This document shows, in pieces, positions 17,042 through 25,380 of a stretch of DNA of 64,000 nt. The stretch comes from Methylotenera sp. Its GTDB lineage: Bacteria > Pseudomonadota > Gammaproteobacteria > Burkholderiales > Methylophilaceae. The DNA is taken from contig NZ_JAQSCU010000012.1 of the NCBI RefSeq assembly GCF_029945535.1, positions 1-64,000 on the forward strand, read 5' to 3'. Numbering within the stretch: the stretch's first letter is position 1; every line of letters begins with the position of its first letter. Position numbers and translations under genes: made by a program. A model generated the notes under the pieces. The model did no database searches, was not told the DNA's origin, and was given only the letters and a program-made list of their open reading frames with translations.

Positions 17042-18313
17042 TTGGATAATATTTCCTTAAGCTCCCAGTTTGGCATTCTGGTATTGCTGCTGCTGTGTAC
17101 TGCGTTTTTCTCAATCTCAGAAACCAGCCTCATGTCAGTCAACCGTTATAGGATGAAACATTTGGCAAGACAAGGCCATCGCGGCGCGCGCTTGGCCAGT
17201 GTATTGCTATCAAAAACTGACAAGCTATTAGGCGTTATTTTATTAGGCAATACGCTCTGCATTGTGGGCTCATCAGCCTTAGAAGTAGTCATCAGCCATC
17301 AGTTATTTGGAGAGGGTGAATACGTGCTAGCCGTTGGCTCACTGGCACTGACATTCGTTATTTTAGTGTTCAGTGAAATATCGCCCAAAGTGATTGCCGC
17401 AGCGCATCCTGAGAAGTTTGCCTTTGCCTGCAGTTATTTGCTCTACCCTTTGCTATGGCTATTTAACCCTATCGTTTCATTCGTCAATCTTTTCGTAAAA
17501 GGCTTTATGTATTTATTGGGCATGAAAGCCAATTTTGCAGAAGCGCATCACGCCGTCACCACAGAAGAATTACGCAGCATCGTCACTGATGCGGGTCACT
17601 TCATTCCCAAAAAGCACAGGTCAATTTTATTAAATCTATTTGATTTAGAGAAAATTACCGTCGATGACGTTATGACCGCTCATACATTGGTAGAAAGCAT
17701 AGATTTCGACGCACCGCTTGATGAAATTATGCAGCAGATTTCAAATAGCCAACATACGCGCTTGCCCGTTAGACAAGGTGAAAACGAAGAAATTATCGGC
17801 ATACTGCATCTGCGTAAAGTGATGTCGCAATTGCGCGCGCACCATGAAAGTGACGACTTTGATAAAGAAACGCTACGGGAAGTGATTGCCGAGCCTTATT
17901 TTGTACCCTCAGGTACACCGCTTTATACACAAATTCAGCAATTTCAAGAAAAACAACAACGCGTCGCTCTGGTTGTTGATGAATATGGCGAATTTAAAGG
18001 GCTAGTGACCTTAGAGGATATTTTAGAAGAAATGATAGGCGACTTCACTACGCAATCGCCTTCTCGCCTAGGTAGTTACCGCAAAGATGAAGATGGCGGT
18101 TGGATAGTTGATGGTAGCAGCACGCTACGCGACCTGAATAAGAAGTTAAACCTAAGCCTACCACTGGAAGGTCCGCGCACGATCAATGGCCTGATTCTAG
18201 AGCACTTTGAAGATATTCCAGAATCCAACACCAGCTTTAAAGTGGGTACGCACGTGATTGAAATAATCCAAACGCAAGACCGCATTGTTAAAAGCGTTAA
18301 AATCTTCCCTTAA
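17042..18313 (+). CDS. HlyC/CorC family transporter (CNNM-CBS-CorC_HlyC)
   Basis: A 423-residue membrane protein. It has an N-terminal DUF21/CNNM domain with about four helices (FFSISETSLMSVNRYRMKHL), a CBS pair (from about residue 195, MTAHTLVESIDFDAPLDEIM and VALVVDEYGEFKGLVTLEDI), and a C-terminal CorC_HlyC domain (GGWIVDGSSTLRDLNKKL). Members are linked to Mg/Co efflux and resistance. The start is a TTG (MDNISLSSQFG), accepted because relatives begin the same way; no strong ribosome-binding site is visible. Confidence 0.88.
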   Translation: MDNISLSSQFGILVLLLLCTAFFSISETSLMSVNRYRMKHLARQGHRGARLASVLLSKTDKLLGVILLGNTLCIVGSSALEVVISHQLFGEGEYVLAVGSLALTFVILVFSEISPKVIAAAHPEKFAFACSYLLYPLLWLFNPIVSFVNLFVKGFMYLLGMKANFAEAHHAVTTEELRSIVTDAGHFIPKKHRSILLNLFDLEKITVDDVMTAHTLVESIDFDAPLDEIMQQISNSQHTRLPVRQGENEEIIGILHLRKVMSQLRAHHESDDFDKETLREVIAEPYFVPSGTPLYTQIQQFQEKQQRVALVVDEYGEFKGLVTLEDILEEMIGDFTTQSPSRLGSYRKDEDGGWIVDGSSTLRDLNKKLNLSLPLEGPRTINGLILEHFEDIPESNTSFKVGTHVIEIIQTQDRIVKSVKIFP

Positions 18314-18526
18314 AGCATCGTTCTTCTTTACTCAGCCCTAACCAATACAGGCCTACTCTACTCGGTGCAGCCTGATTCAAACTCAATAACTCGCATAAAA
18401 TAATTGCTGACAATCAGCCACTATTTTGCACGTTTATTCCACGCAATGAATTTTATTTAATGATTTACGATAACCCTATTGAAATTGGGCTTGAAATTTC
18501 TGTGGTTTGGCTCAAAATAGGTTCAT

Positions 18527-18853
18527 ATGAGCCAGTTACAGAAAAACGCCAAGCCCTTTGAAAATGATGTTGCACTTAAGCCGGAAGTGGCGAAGCCCAA
18601 GTTGCCGCCTATGTTTAATGTTTTGTTATTAAACGACGACTACACCCCTATGGAGTTTGTTGTTGAGTGTATAGAGCGTTTTTTTAACAAAACCCGTGAA
18701 CAAGCGACGCAAATTATGCTCAAAGTACATACAGAAGGCTTAGCAGTATGCGGTGTATACCCGCAAGATATTGCAGAAACGAAAATGAATCAAGTACTTA
18801 GCTACGCAAGAGATCAGCAGCATCCTTTGCAGTGTGTAACAGAACCAGCTTAA
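18527..18853 (+). CDS. clpS: ATP-dependent Clp protease adapter ClpS
   Basis: A 108-residue adapter that brings N-degron substrates to ClpAP. The disordered N-tail is followed by the core with [20 protein letters not shown], the Asp pair and Met that recognise hydrophobic N-terminal residues, and the [20 protein letters not shown] block. It lies 63 bases upstream of clpA in the normal order. Confidence 0.96.
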   Translation: MSQLQKNAKPFENDVALKPEVAKPKLPPMFNVLLLNDDYTPMEFVVECIERFFNKTREQATQIMLKVHTEGLAVCGVYPQDIAETKMNQVLSYARDQQHPLQCVTEPA

Positions 18854-18916
18854 CATCTGCCTGCACATTAAAACTGCAATATTGAAATATGGAATTTAAA
18901 TTTAGAGGGTTATGAA

Positions 18917-21190
18917 ATGATTGCTCAAGAGTTAGAAGTTAGCCTTCACATGGCATTTATGGACGCTAGACAAAAGCGTCATGAGCTCATTACGGTTGAG
19001 CATTTGCTACTTGCCATGATAGACAACCCAACCGCAGCCGAAGTGATGCGGGCATGCGGTGCGAAATTAGAGGTATTACGCACCGAACTAAACCAATACA
19101 TAGAAGAGCATACGCCAACAGTGGGCGGTCAAGAAGATGTCGATACACAACCTACACTAGGCTTTCAACGCGTGATTCAACGTGCGATGTTACATGTGCA
19201 GTCTTCTGGCAAAAAAGAAGTAACAGGTGCTAATGTGCTGGTCGCGATCTTTGGTGAAAAAGATTCTCATGCGGTATTTTTCTTGCATCAGCAAGGCGTA
19301 ACGCGTTTAGACGTGGTGAATTTCATTTCACATGGCGTATCAAAAATTGGTGAAACTGCTAAACCTGAAGGCGCTGATACAGAAGCTGATGTTGAGGCTT
19401 CTCCCGCTGGCGCACTTGAAAATTACACCCTCAACTTAAATGCGCAAGTTGCAGCGGGAAAAATTGACCCACTTATTGGTCGAGGCCCTGAACTTGAACG
19501 CGTTGTGCAAACGCTATGCCGTCGCCGTAAAAACAACCCACTATTAGTTGGTGAGGCTGGCGTAGGTAAAACTGCGATTGCTGAAGGCTTAGCACGTCGT
19601 ATCGTGGAAAAAGATATTCCTGAAGTATTAGCCAATGCCACGGTTTACTCGCTAGATATGGGTGCATTACTGGCTGGTACAAAATACCGCGGTGACTTTG
19701 AGCAACGCTTAAAAGCGGTAATGAAACAGCTTGCTGAAAACCCAGATGCTATTTTGTTTATTGATGAGATTCATACTTTGATAGGTGCAGGTTCAGCCAG
19801 CGGCGGCACTTTAGACGCTAGCAACTTGTTAAAACCAGCGTTATCAAACGGTACGCTCAAATGCATAGGCGCAACGACTTACCAAGAATATCGTGGTATT
19901 TTTGAAAAAGACCATGCGCTATCACGTCGCTTCCAAAAAGTGGATGTGACTGAACCTAGCGTGGCTGAAACCATTGAGATTCTAAAAGGCTTGAAATCAA
20001 GATTTGAAGAGCATCACAGCGTGAAATACTCAGCATCTGCGCTAACGACTGCGGCGGAGCTTTCAGCTAAATACATTAATGACCGTCACTTGCCAGATAA
20101 GGCTATTGACGTGATTGATGAGGCTGGTGCTGCGCAACGTATTTTGCCGAAATCTAAACAGAAAAAAGTAATTGGCAATAAAGAGATTGAAGACATCATT
20201 GCAAAAATCGCTCGTATTCCGCCTAAAAACATATCTGCGGATGACAGAAGTGCACTTAAAACACTTGAGCGCGATTTAAAAGCCGTGGTGTTTGGTCAAG
20301 ACAATGCTATTGAAGCACTTACCTCTGCCGTTAAAATGGCACGTAGTGGTTTGGGAGGCAACAACAAACCTGTTGGTAGCTTCTTATTCAGCGGCCCGAC
20401 TGGTGTGGGTAAAACTGAAGTGGCTAAGCAATTGGCTTACATCATGGGCATTGAATTGATTCGCTTCGATATGAGTGAATACATGGAGCGCCATGCGGTT
20501 TCGCGATTGATTGGTGCGCCTCCCGGCTATGTTGGCTTTGAGCAAGGTGGCTTGATGACCGAAGCGATTACAAAGCATCCATATTGCGTATTGTTGCTTG
20601 ATGAAATTGAAAAAGCGCATCCTGATATTTTCAACATTCTGTTGCAAGTGATGGATCACGGCACGCTCACAGACAATAATGGCCGCAAAGCCGACTTTAG
20701 AAACGTCACGATTATCATGACAACTAATGCTGGCGCAGAGAACCTGTCTAAAGCAAACATTGGCTTTACCAATGCGAAACAAGCAGGCGATGAGCAAGCT
20801 GATATTAAACGCTTATTCTCACCTGAGTTCCGTAACCGTTTAGATGCAACCGTATCATTCGCCGCATTGTCACAAGACATTATCATTCGTGTTGTTGATA
20901 AATTCTTGATTCAATTAGAAGACCAATTGCATGACAAGAAAGTGGAAGTCACCTTTAGTGATGCATTGAAAGTTTACTTGGGCAAAAAAGGGTTTGACCC
21001 ATTGATGGGCGCAAGACCAATGTCTAGGCTGATTCAAGATACGATTCGTAAGGCGCTAGCGGATGAGTTATTGTTTGGCAAATTAGCAAACGGCGGCAGC
21101 GTACATGTGGATATTGACAGCAAAGATGAAGTGAAATTGATTTTTGCTGATGATAAAGCACCTTCAGAAAGCGCATTAGCAGAAGTTTAA
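18917..21190 (+). CDS. clpA: ATP-dependent Clp protease ATP-binding subunit ClpA
   Basis: A 757-residue AAA+ unfoldase for ClpP. Two Clp_N repeats come first, followed by AAA-1 with [17 protein letters not shown] and [14 protein letters not shown], then AAA-2 with [13 protein letters not shown] and [16 protein letters not shown]. The C-terminal D2-small domain is complete. A GAGGG ribosome-binding site precedes the ATG. It is paired with clpS. Confidence 0.97.
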   Translation: MIAQELEVSLHMAFMDARQKRHELITVEHLLLAMIDNPTAAEVMRACGAKLEVLRTELNQYIEEHTPTVGGQEDVDTQPTLGFQRVIQRAMLHVQSSGKKEVTGANVLVAIFGEKDSHAVFFLHQQGVTRLDVVNFISHGVSKIGETAKPEGADTEADVEASPAGALENYTLNLNAQVAAGKIDPLIGRGPELERVVQTLCRRRKNNPLLVGEAGVGKTAIAEGLARRIVEKDIPEVLANATVYSLDMGALLAGTKYRGDFEQRLKAVMKQLAENPDAILFIDEIHTLIGAGSASGGTLDASNLLKPALSNGTLKCIGATTYQEYRGIFEKDHALSRRFQKVDVTEPSVAETIEILKGLKSRFEEHHSVKYSASALTTAAELSAKYINDRHLPDKAIDVIDEAGAAQRILPKSKQKKVIGNKEIEDIIAKIARIPPKNISADDRSALKTLERDLKAVVFGQDNAIEALTSAVKMARSGLGGNNKPVGSFLFSGPTGVGKTEVAKQLAYIMGIELIRFDMSEYMERHAVSRLIGAPPGYVGFEQGGLMTEAITKHPYCVLLLDEIEKAHPDIFNILLQVMDHGTLTDNNGRKADFRNVTIIMTTNAGAENLSKANIGFTNAKQAGDEQADIKRLFSPEFRNRLDATVSFAALSQDIIIRVVDKFLIQLEDQLHDKKVEVTFSDALKVYLGKKGFDPLMGARPMSRLIQDTIRKALADELLFGKLANGGSVHVDIDSKDEVKLIFADDKAPSESALAEV

Positions 21191-21217
21191 CTTTGCACTC
21201 TTTCTAGTAGTAAAAAC

Positions 21218-21250
21218 AACAGCCAGCTTATTCAATATAAGTTGGCTGTT
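21218..21250. terminator. Bidirectional terminator between clpA and the GST-like gene
   Basis: AACAGCCAGCTTA and TAAGTTGGCTGTT pair over 13 positions with one G-T around TTCAATA. T-runs lie on both sides, so it can end transcripts from both convergent genes. It includes the stop codon of the GST-like gene. Confidence 0.75.
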
Positions 21251-21830
21251 TTTCCATCACGCTGATAAATAGTTCAGATTCAACAAGTCTACTTAGCCAA
21301 GCCTGCAATTTTGGATAAGGTGCAGCTTCAAACCAAGCAGGGTCTACCGCAGCAAACTGGCGAACGAATGGGAAGATTGCAATATCGGCCAAGCTAGGCA
21401 CGGCGCTAAATAAATAAACATTTTCAAGCAGTAGTTTTTCAAGCTTTTGCAAAAACACTTCAGCCTCTACCCGATGCTGTATTTGCGTTTTACTTGGATA
21501 ACGTTCTGGATACTTGTAAGCATCTAAAGCTTGTTTAAACGCCGTATCATTCTCTAGAATAAGCGCATCAGCACTCGCTGACGTTTGGGTACCTAGAGCA
21601 TGCTGTTGCAATGCCCAATGCATAATCTCCAAGCTCTGCTCAATCACTGCGCCATCTTGCAACACCAGCACTGGCACGGTAGCTTTAGGCGAAACTTGCA
21701 ACATGTGTGCTGGTTTATCGCGTAATGAAATTTCACGAATCTCAACATCTACTCCAGCCAGTTTCAGCGCCATACGCGCACGCATGGCGTAAGGACAGCG
21801 ACGATATGAATATAAGATTGGTAAAGCCAT
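21228..21830 (-). CDS. Glutathione S-transferase-like protein
   Basis: A 200-residue cytosolic protein. It has a thioredoxin-fold N-domain starting LPILYSYRRCPYAMRARMAL with a CPYA active-site-like motif, the cis-Pro block KATVPVLVLQDGAVIEQSLEIM, and a helical C-domain with SLADIAIFPFVRQFA. The CPYA motif resembles glutaredoxin-2 and omega-class GSTs, which act as reductases. The physiological substrate is unknown. It is 12 bases downstream of pyrD in the same direction and may share its transcript. Confidence 0.85.
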   Translation of the reverse strand: MALPILYSYRRCPYAMRARMALKLAGVDVEIREISLRDKPAHMLQVSPKATVPVLVLQDGAVIEQSLEIMHWALQQHALGTQTSASADALILENDTAFKQALDAYKYPERYPSKTQIQHRVEAEVFLQKLEKLLLENVYLFSAVPSLADIAIFPFVRQFAAVDPAWFEAAPYPKLQAWLSRLVESELFISVMEKQPTYIE

Positions 21831-21842
21831 TACACTTTAAAC

Positions 21843-22859
21843 CTATCCAAGTGTTTTACAAATATCGTGCACTAGCTTAGGTCCTTTATATATCAACCCG
21901 CTATACACTTGTACGAGATCTGCTCCAGCTGCGATTTTCTCTACTGCATCTGCTCCGCTCAAAATGCCACCCACACCAATAATCGGCAAAGCGCCTTGTA
22001 AGCGTTGTGATAATTGCTGAATCACCAACGTTGACTTCGTTCGTACAGGCGCTCCAGATAAGCCGCCTGCTTCTTCTGCATGCGCCATGCCTTGCACCAA
22101 TTCACGAGATAAAGTTGTGTTGGTCGCAATCACACCGTCTATTTTATGTTGCATCAACAAATCAGCGATTTCATTCACTTGCTCAAGCTCTAGGTCTGGC
22201 GCTATTTTTAGGGTGATAGGCACATATTTACCATGCAGATTAGCTAGCTTGGTTTGTTCTAGTTTGAGCGTAGCCAACAAGTGAGACAAAGCCTCTTTTT
22301 CTTGTAGCGCACGTAGATTTTTAGTGTTTGGCGATGAAATATTCACCGTGATATAGCTGGCATACGCATACACTTTTTGCATACCAATCAAATAATCATC
22401 GACTGCATTTTCCATTGGCGTATCAAAATTTTTGCCTATATTAATACCCAGCACGCCTTTGTATTGTGCGGCTTTCACGTTCTCGATTAAATTATCCACA
22501 CCTAAGTTATTAAAGCCAAAGCGGTTCACAATGCCTTGTGCCTCTTTTACACGAAACAAACGAGGCTTTGGGTTACCAGGTTGCGGGCGTGGTGTCACGG
22601 TACCGACTTCTATAAAGCCAAAACCTAATGCTGCCATGCCATCAATCACCGCACCATTTTTATCCAAACCCGCGGCCAAACCCACTGGGTTAGAAAACGT
22701 AATCCCCATGACATTTCTAGGCTGACAGGTAGGCGCTTGTTTTAAGCATTGCGTTAAATGCAACTTAGTCGCTAGCTTGAGACTCTTAATTGTGACATCA
22801 TGCGCGACCTCGGCATCTAAGCAAAACAACAAGGGTTTTGCCATGGCGTATATATTCAT
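21843..22859 (-). CDS. pyrD: Dihydroorotate dehydrogenase (quinone), class 2
   Basis: Oxidises dihydroorotate to orotate, passing electrons to the quinone pool. The N-terminal amphipathic helices for membrane association (residues 1-40) mark class 2. FMN-site blocks include [11 protein letters not shown] and [21 protein letters not shown]. The catalytic Ser is in [11 protein letters not shown]. The C-terminus has [17 protein letters not shown] and [13 protein letters not shown]. Its 338 residues are typical. Confidence 0.96.
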   Translation of the reverse strand: MNIYAMAKPLLFCLDAEVAHDVTIKSLKLATKLHLTQCLKQAPTCQPRNVMGITFSNPVGLAAGLDKNGAVIDGMAALGFGFIEVGTVTPRPQPGNPKPRLFRVKEAQGIVNRFGFNNLGVDNLIENVKAAQYKGVLGINIGKNFDTPMENAVDDYLIGMQKVYAYASYITVNISSPNTKNLRALQEKEALSHLLATLKLEQTKLANLHGKYVPITLKIAPDLELEQVNEIADLLMQHKIDGVIATNTTLSRELVQGMAHAEEAGGLSGAPVRTKSTLVIQQLSQRLQGALPIIGVGGILSGADAVEKIAAGADLVQVYSGLIYKGPKLVHDICKTLG

Positions 22860-22970
22860 ATTGGGCTTAATCTTTTAAATTGATAGGTAAAACTGCTGGT
22901 ATCTGGGAAATTATATTTATCTAAGCGCTATTATAATTAAAATTACTGGAATGCTAACCCTAAGTTATAC

Positions 22971-24149
22971 ATGTTGAACTATAAGAAAGAGATCATCTAC
23001 CCGCTTCTTGCGGCGTCGCTATTAATTAGCGTGGTTATGTTGAGTCTTTTTTATACGATGTACAGTTTTGATAAAATTGAAAAAAGCAAAGATTTTATCG
23101 ACACGCAACGCTTTAACATTATCACGTTAAGAAATGCCGTATTAGAGGCTGAAACTAGTCAGCGCGGATATTTAATCACAAATAATGTCACGTTTCTCGA
23201 TCATTACAATGAAGGTAAAATTCAGGCGTATAAAACCTTAGATAAACTCTCCAAAAGTAGCGAGAAGCTACCCTCGTTAGCGCCAATTTTAGAAAAAATA
23301 CAGCGACTTTGCGACGATAAATTTAGCATTATAGAAGCCAGTACCTCGGTGCAACTTAATGCTGGCTCCTACGCATCACACCTAAGCTTATCTAAAGACC
23401 GCGGCAAGGCCGTTATGGACAGCATACGCACAGCGTTGATGGAAGCTGACAAAGACTTGCTTGAGCGTCGACATATACTCAGTAACCGCATGCAAACAAC
23501 GATCCGTTTCAGTATTATTGCAGGCGTCACTTTAGCGATAATGATTTTTGGCATCTTGATCTTTTCCTATCTACACACACTACACTTATTTAAAGCCATT
23601 TTATCCAGCTCAAACAAGGTTGATCACCTTAGCCATCAAGCCACACATGACCCACTCACCAATTTATTAAACAGACGTGGATTTGAAAACAGGCTTCAAA
23701 GCATTCACGATAATGCGATTATAGAAAAACAAAAATATGCCTTTTTTTATATGGACCTAGATAATTTTAAAACCGTCAACGACCAATACAGCCATGCAAT
23801 AGGCGATCAACTTCTTATTACCGTCAGCCAGCTATTTCAAAACTGTTTAAGAGAACACGACGCCTTGGCTCGTTTGGGCGGTGACGAATTTACTTTAATC
23901 GTGCAAAAATTTAAAGACAAAGACGAGCTAGAAACACTAGCCAACCGTCTCATCAACGCATTAAAAAATCCGATTCCAGTCGAAAATGCCATGCTATCTG
24001 TTGGTGTTAGTATAGGCGTGGCTATTCACCGCTCAGATGCATTCACCCCTAAAAAACTCATGATGGCTGCGGATAAGGCGATGTATCACGCTAAAAATTC
24101 GGGCAAGAATAAAGTCGTATTTTTGAATAAAGCACCAAGTCAAAACTAA
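22971..24149 (+). CDS. CHASE3-GGDEF diguanylate cyclase
   Basis: A 392-residue inner-membrane sensor that should make cyclic di-GMP. Helix 1 (13-32) and helix 2 (about 180-200) flank a periplasmic helical CHASE3 domain with the typical LRNAVLEAETSQRGYLIT. The cytosolic GGDEF domain has DPLTNLLNRRGFE and LARLGGDEFTLI; all catalytic residues are present. The REHD five residues before GGDEF is an RxxD inhibitory site, so product feedback is expected. There is no EAL domain. The ATG at 22971 has no strong ribosome-binding site. The signal sensed is unknown. Confidence 0.92.
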   Translation: MLNYKKEIIYPLLAASLLISVVMLSLFYTMYSFDKIEKSKDFIDTQRFNIITLRNAVLEAETSQRGYLITNNVTFLDHYNEGKIQAYKTLDKLSKSSEKLPSLAPILEKIQRLCDDKFSIIEASTSVQLNAGSYASHLSLSKDRGKAVMDSIRTALMEADKDLLERRHILSNRMQTTIRFSIIAGVTLAIMIFGILIFSYLHTLHLFKAILSSSNKVDHLSHQATHDPLTNLLNRRGFENRLQSIHDNAIIEKQKYAFFYMDLDNFKTVNDQYSHAIGDQLLITVSQLFQNCLREHDALARLGGDEFTLIVQKFKDKDELETLANRLINALKNPIPVENAMLSVGVSIGVAIHRSDAFTPKKLMMAADKAMYHAKNSGKNKVVFLNKAPSQN

Positions 24150-24190
24150 AGCCACTGGATTCCGACGAAAGTCGGAATCTAGTGGCTTTA
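24147..24190. terminator. 20-bp-stem hairpin at the GGDEF gene stop
   Basis: The arms at 24147-24166 and 24171-24190 pair over 20 bases with one G-T and a GAAA loop; the left arm includes the TAA stop codon. No T-run follows. The GGATTCCGAC core resembles dispersed GGATTCCCG repeats, so it may be a repeat that now protects the 3' end. Confidence 0.6.
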
Positions 24191-24215
24191 ACGATATTTG
24201 AAGAATTTTTAACCA

Positions 24216-24770
24216 TGTCGGGGGCAGCCCGACAGCTAGTCACTTTCTTTATAACTGCCTAAAAAGAAAGCCCCACGGCCTAACGGCTCCCCTACGCTAC
24301 TCAACATAAAGGCAGCAATCGGAAACTCGCCAATAAATTCACTTGGCTCAAACAGCCGCTTGCTGAAAGCTCCTTTATGTCTGCGTTGCTCAGCGTGGCG
24401 CAAAGGGCAGGATATACACACCACAGCCGTCATTCCCGCGAAAGCGGGAATCCAATGTAAGGTTTTTAAAAACAAAAATGGATTCCCGTTTTCACGGGAA
24501 TGACGAAATTAGTAAGGATTCAGAAAAGTTCATTCAGAATGAAGGTAGTACATAGGTGGTTTTGACTTTCAATCCCCTGCTACCGCGCCTGAGTTTTGCA
24601 TGATGATGGGGAGTTTTCGGCAAGCGGCTGTTTGAGTATAAGCGAGTTTCCGATTGCCGCCCCATGATTATGTAAATCTCAGGAGATAAGCGGTAGGGGC
24701 AGCCTTTTCTTTGGTTACTTTCTTTTGGCTAAGCAAAAGAAAGTAACTCGCCCGTCGCGCGAGAGCGACC
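24216..24770. mobile_element. Imperfect inverted-repeat element (MITE-like)
   Basis: The left and right parts match in opposite orientation. GCAATCGGAAACTCGC (24315-24330) is complementary to 24642-24657, and CTCAAACAGCCGCTTGC (24347-24363) to 24620-24636. Outer ends carry ACTTTCTT/AAGAAAG hairpins on the left and GTTACTTTCTTTTG with its complement on the right (24714-24747). No transposase is present. I read it as two opposed copies of a dispersed non-coding repeat, or a MITE-like element, now diverged. Confidence 0.5.
24428..24505. repeat. Opposed pair of REP-like GGATTCCCG units
   Basis: A unit beginning CGTCATTCCCGCGAAAGCGG and its near-complement ending CACGGGAATGACG lie 24 bases apart, each being a hairpin itself. 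This GGAATGAC/GTCATTCC family is widespread in proteobacterial intergenic DNA. The pair sits in the centre of the larger inverted repeat. Confidence 0.75.
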
Positions 24771-24812
24771 TAACAGATGTACAATTGATTTCAGTATATT
24801 AGGAATACATAA

Positions 24813-25337
24813 ATGGCTGAATTCATCAATCCACAAGAAGGCTTTTTTAAAGAGGGATATTTTCCAAATGTTGGAAACACAATGTTAGAGGTATACAGAC
24901 TTCTAACAATTTTCTTAGCCAGCAAGAACTTTGCTTCACTTCTAACAAATTATCCAGGAGAAGGCTTTGACCCTATTTATAAAGTTCAGGAAGTTGAGGA
25001 GGATGAAATTACTAGGTTATTGCTTACTCTTTCAATTACAGCAAGGGTAATTGATGACCGTGAGAATCTTATTTTTAAAAATATATCCTCACCCTGCGGC
25101 ACTCTTCAAGCGAACTTAGATAACGAGACCGTAATTCAGCTCAACCTTCGTGAAGCGTGTAATAAAATTATTCACGCCAAAAAAATACATTTCGATGTCG
25201 AGGGTAGAGATATGCTAGCGTACTTAAATCCATTTATTTATATATATGGCGAGTCATCAAATGGAAGAGCATGGAAAGCTACTTTAGACATTATTACATT
25301 TGCAAAAGAATACTCATTAGTTCTGTCTAAGGTCTAA
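24813..25337 (+). CDS. Uncharacterised accessory protein with an NKxIHA motif
   Basis: A 174-residue soluble protein, Leu/Ile/Asn-rich and more AT-rich than its neighbours. Its best landmark is LREACNKIIHAKKI near residue 113, followed by IYIYGESSNGRAWKATLDI. The R...NKIIHA helix recalls HEPN-like helices, but the Arg-to-His spacing is longer than the usual Rx4-6H, so an RNase role is only a weak possibility. The ATG has AGGA upstream. Codon use and its place beside a repeat element suggest acquisition. Confidence 0.6.
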   Translation: MAEFINPQEGFFKEGYFPNVGNTMLEVYRLLTIFLASKNFASLLTNYPGEGFDPIYKVQEVEEDEITRLLLTLSITARVIDDRENLIFKNISSPCGTLQANLDNETVIQLNLREACNKIIHAKKIHFDVEGRDMLAYLNPFIYIYGESSNGRAWKATLDIITFAKEYSLVLSKV

Positions 25338-25380
25338 AAGTTGACAGCTTTCCAAGGCTTAGTTAATTTAATTGAGGAGC

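Larger units (their letters stand above)
24150..24812. other. 660-bp repeat-rich non-coding region
   Basis: No gene is supported. It contains the hairpin at the GGDEF stop, a large imperfect inverted repeat (24216-24770), an inner pair of 27-base REP-like units (24428-24454 and 24479-24505) and a 14-base-stem hairpin (24714-24747). It ends just before the orphan gene at 24813. Confidence 0.6.
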
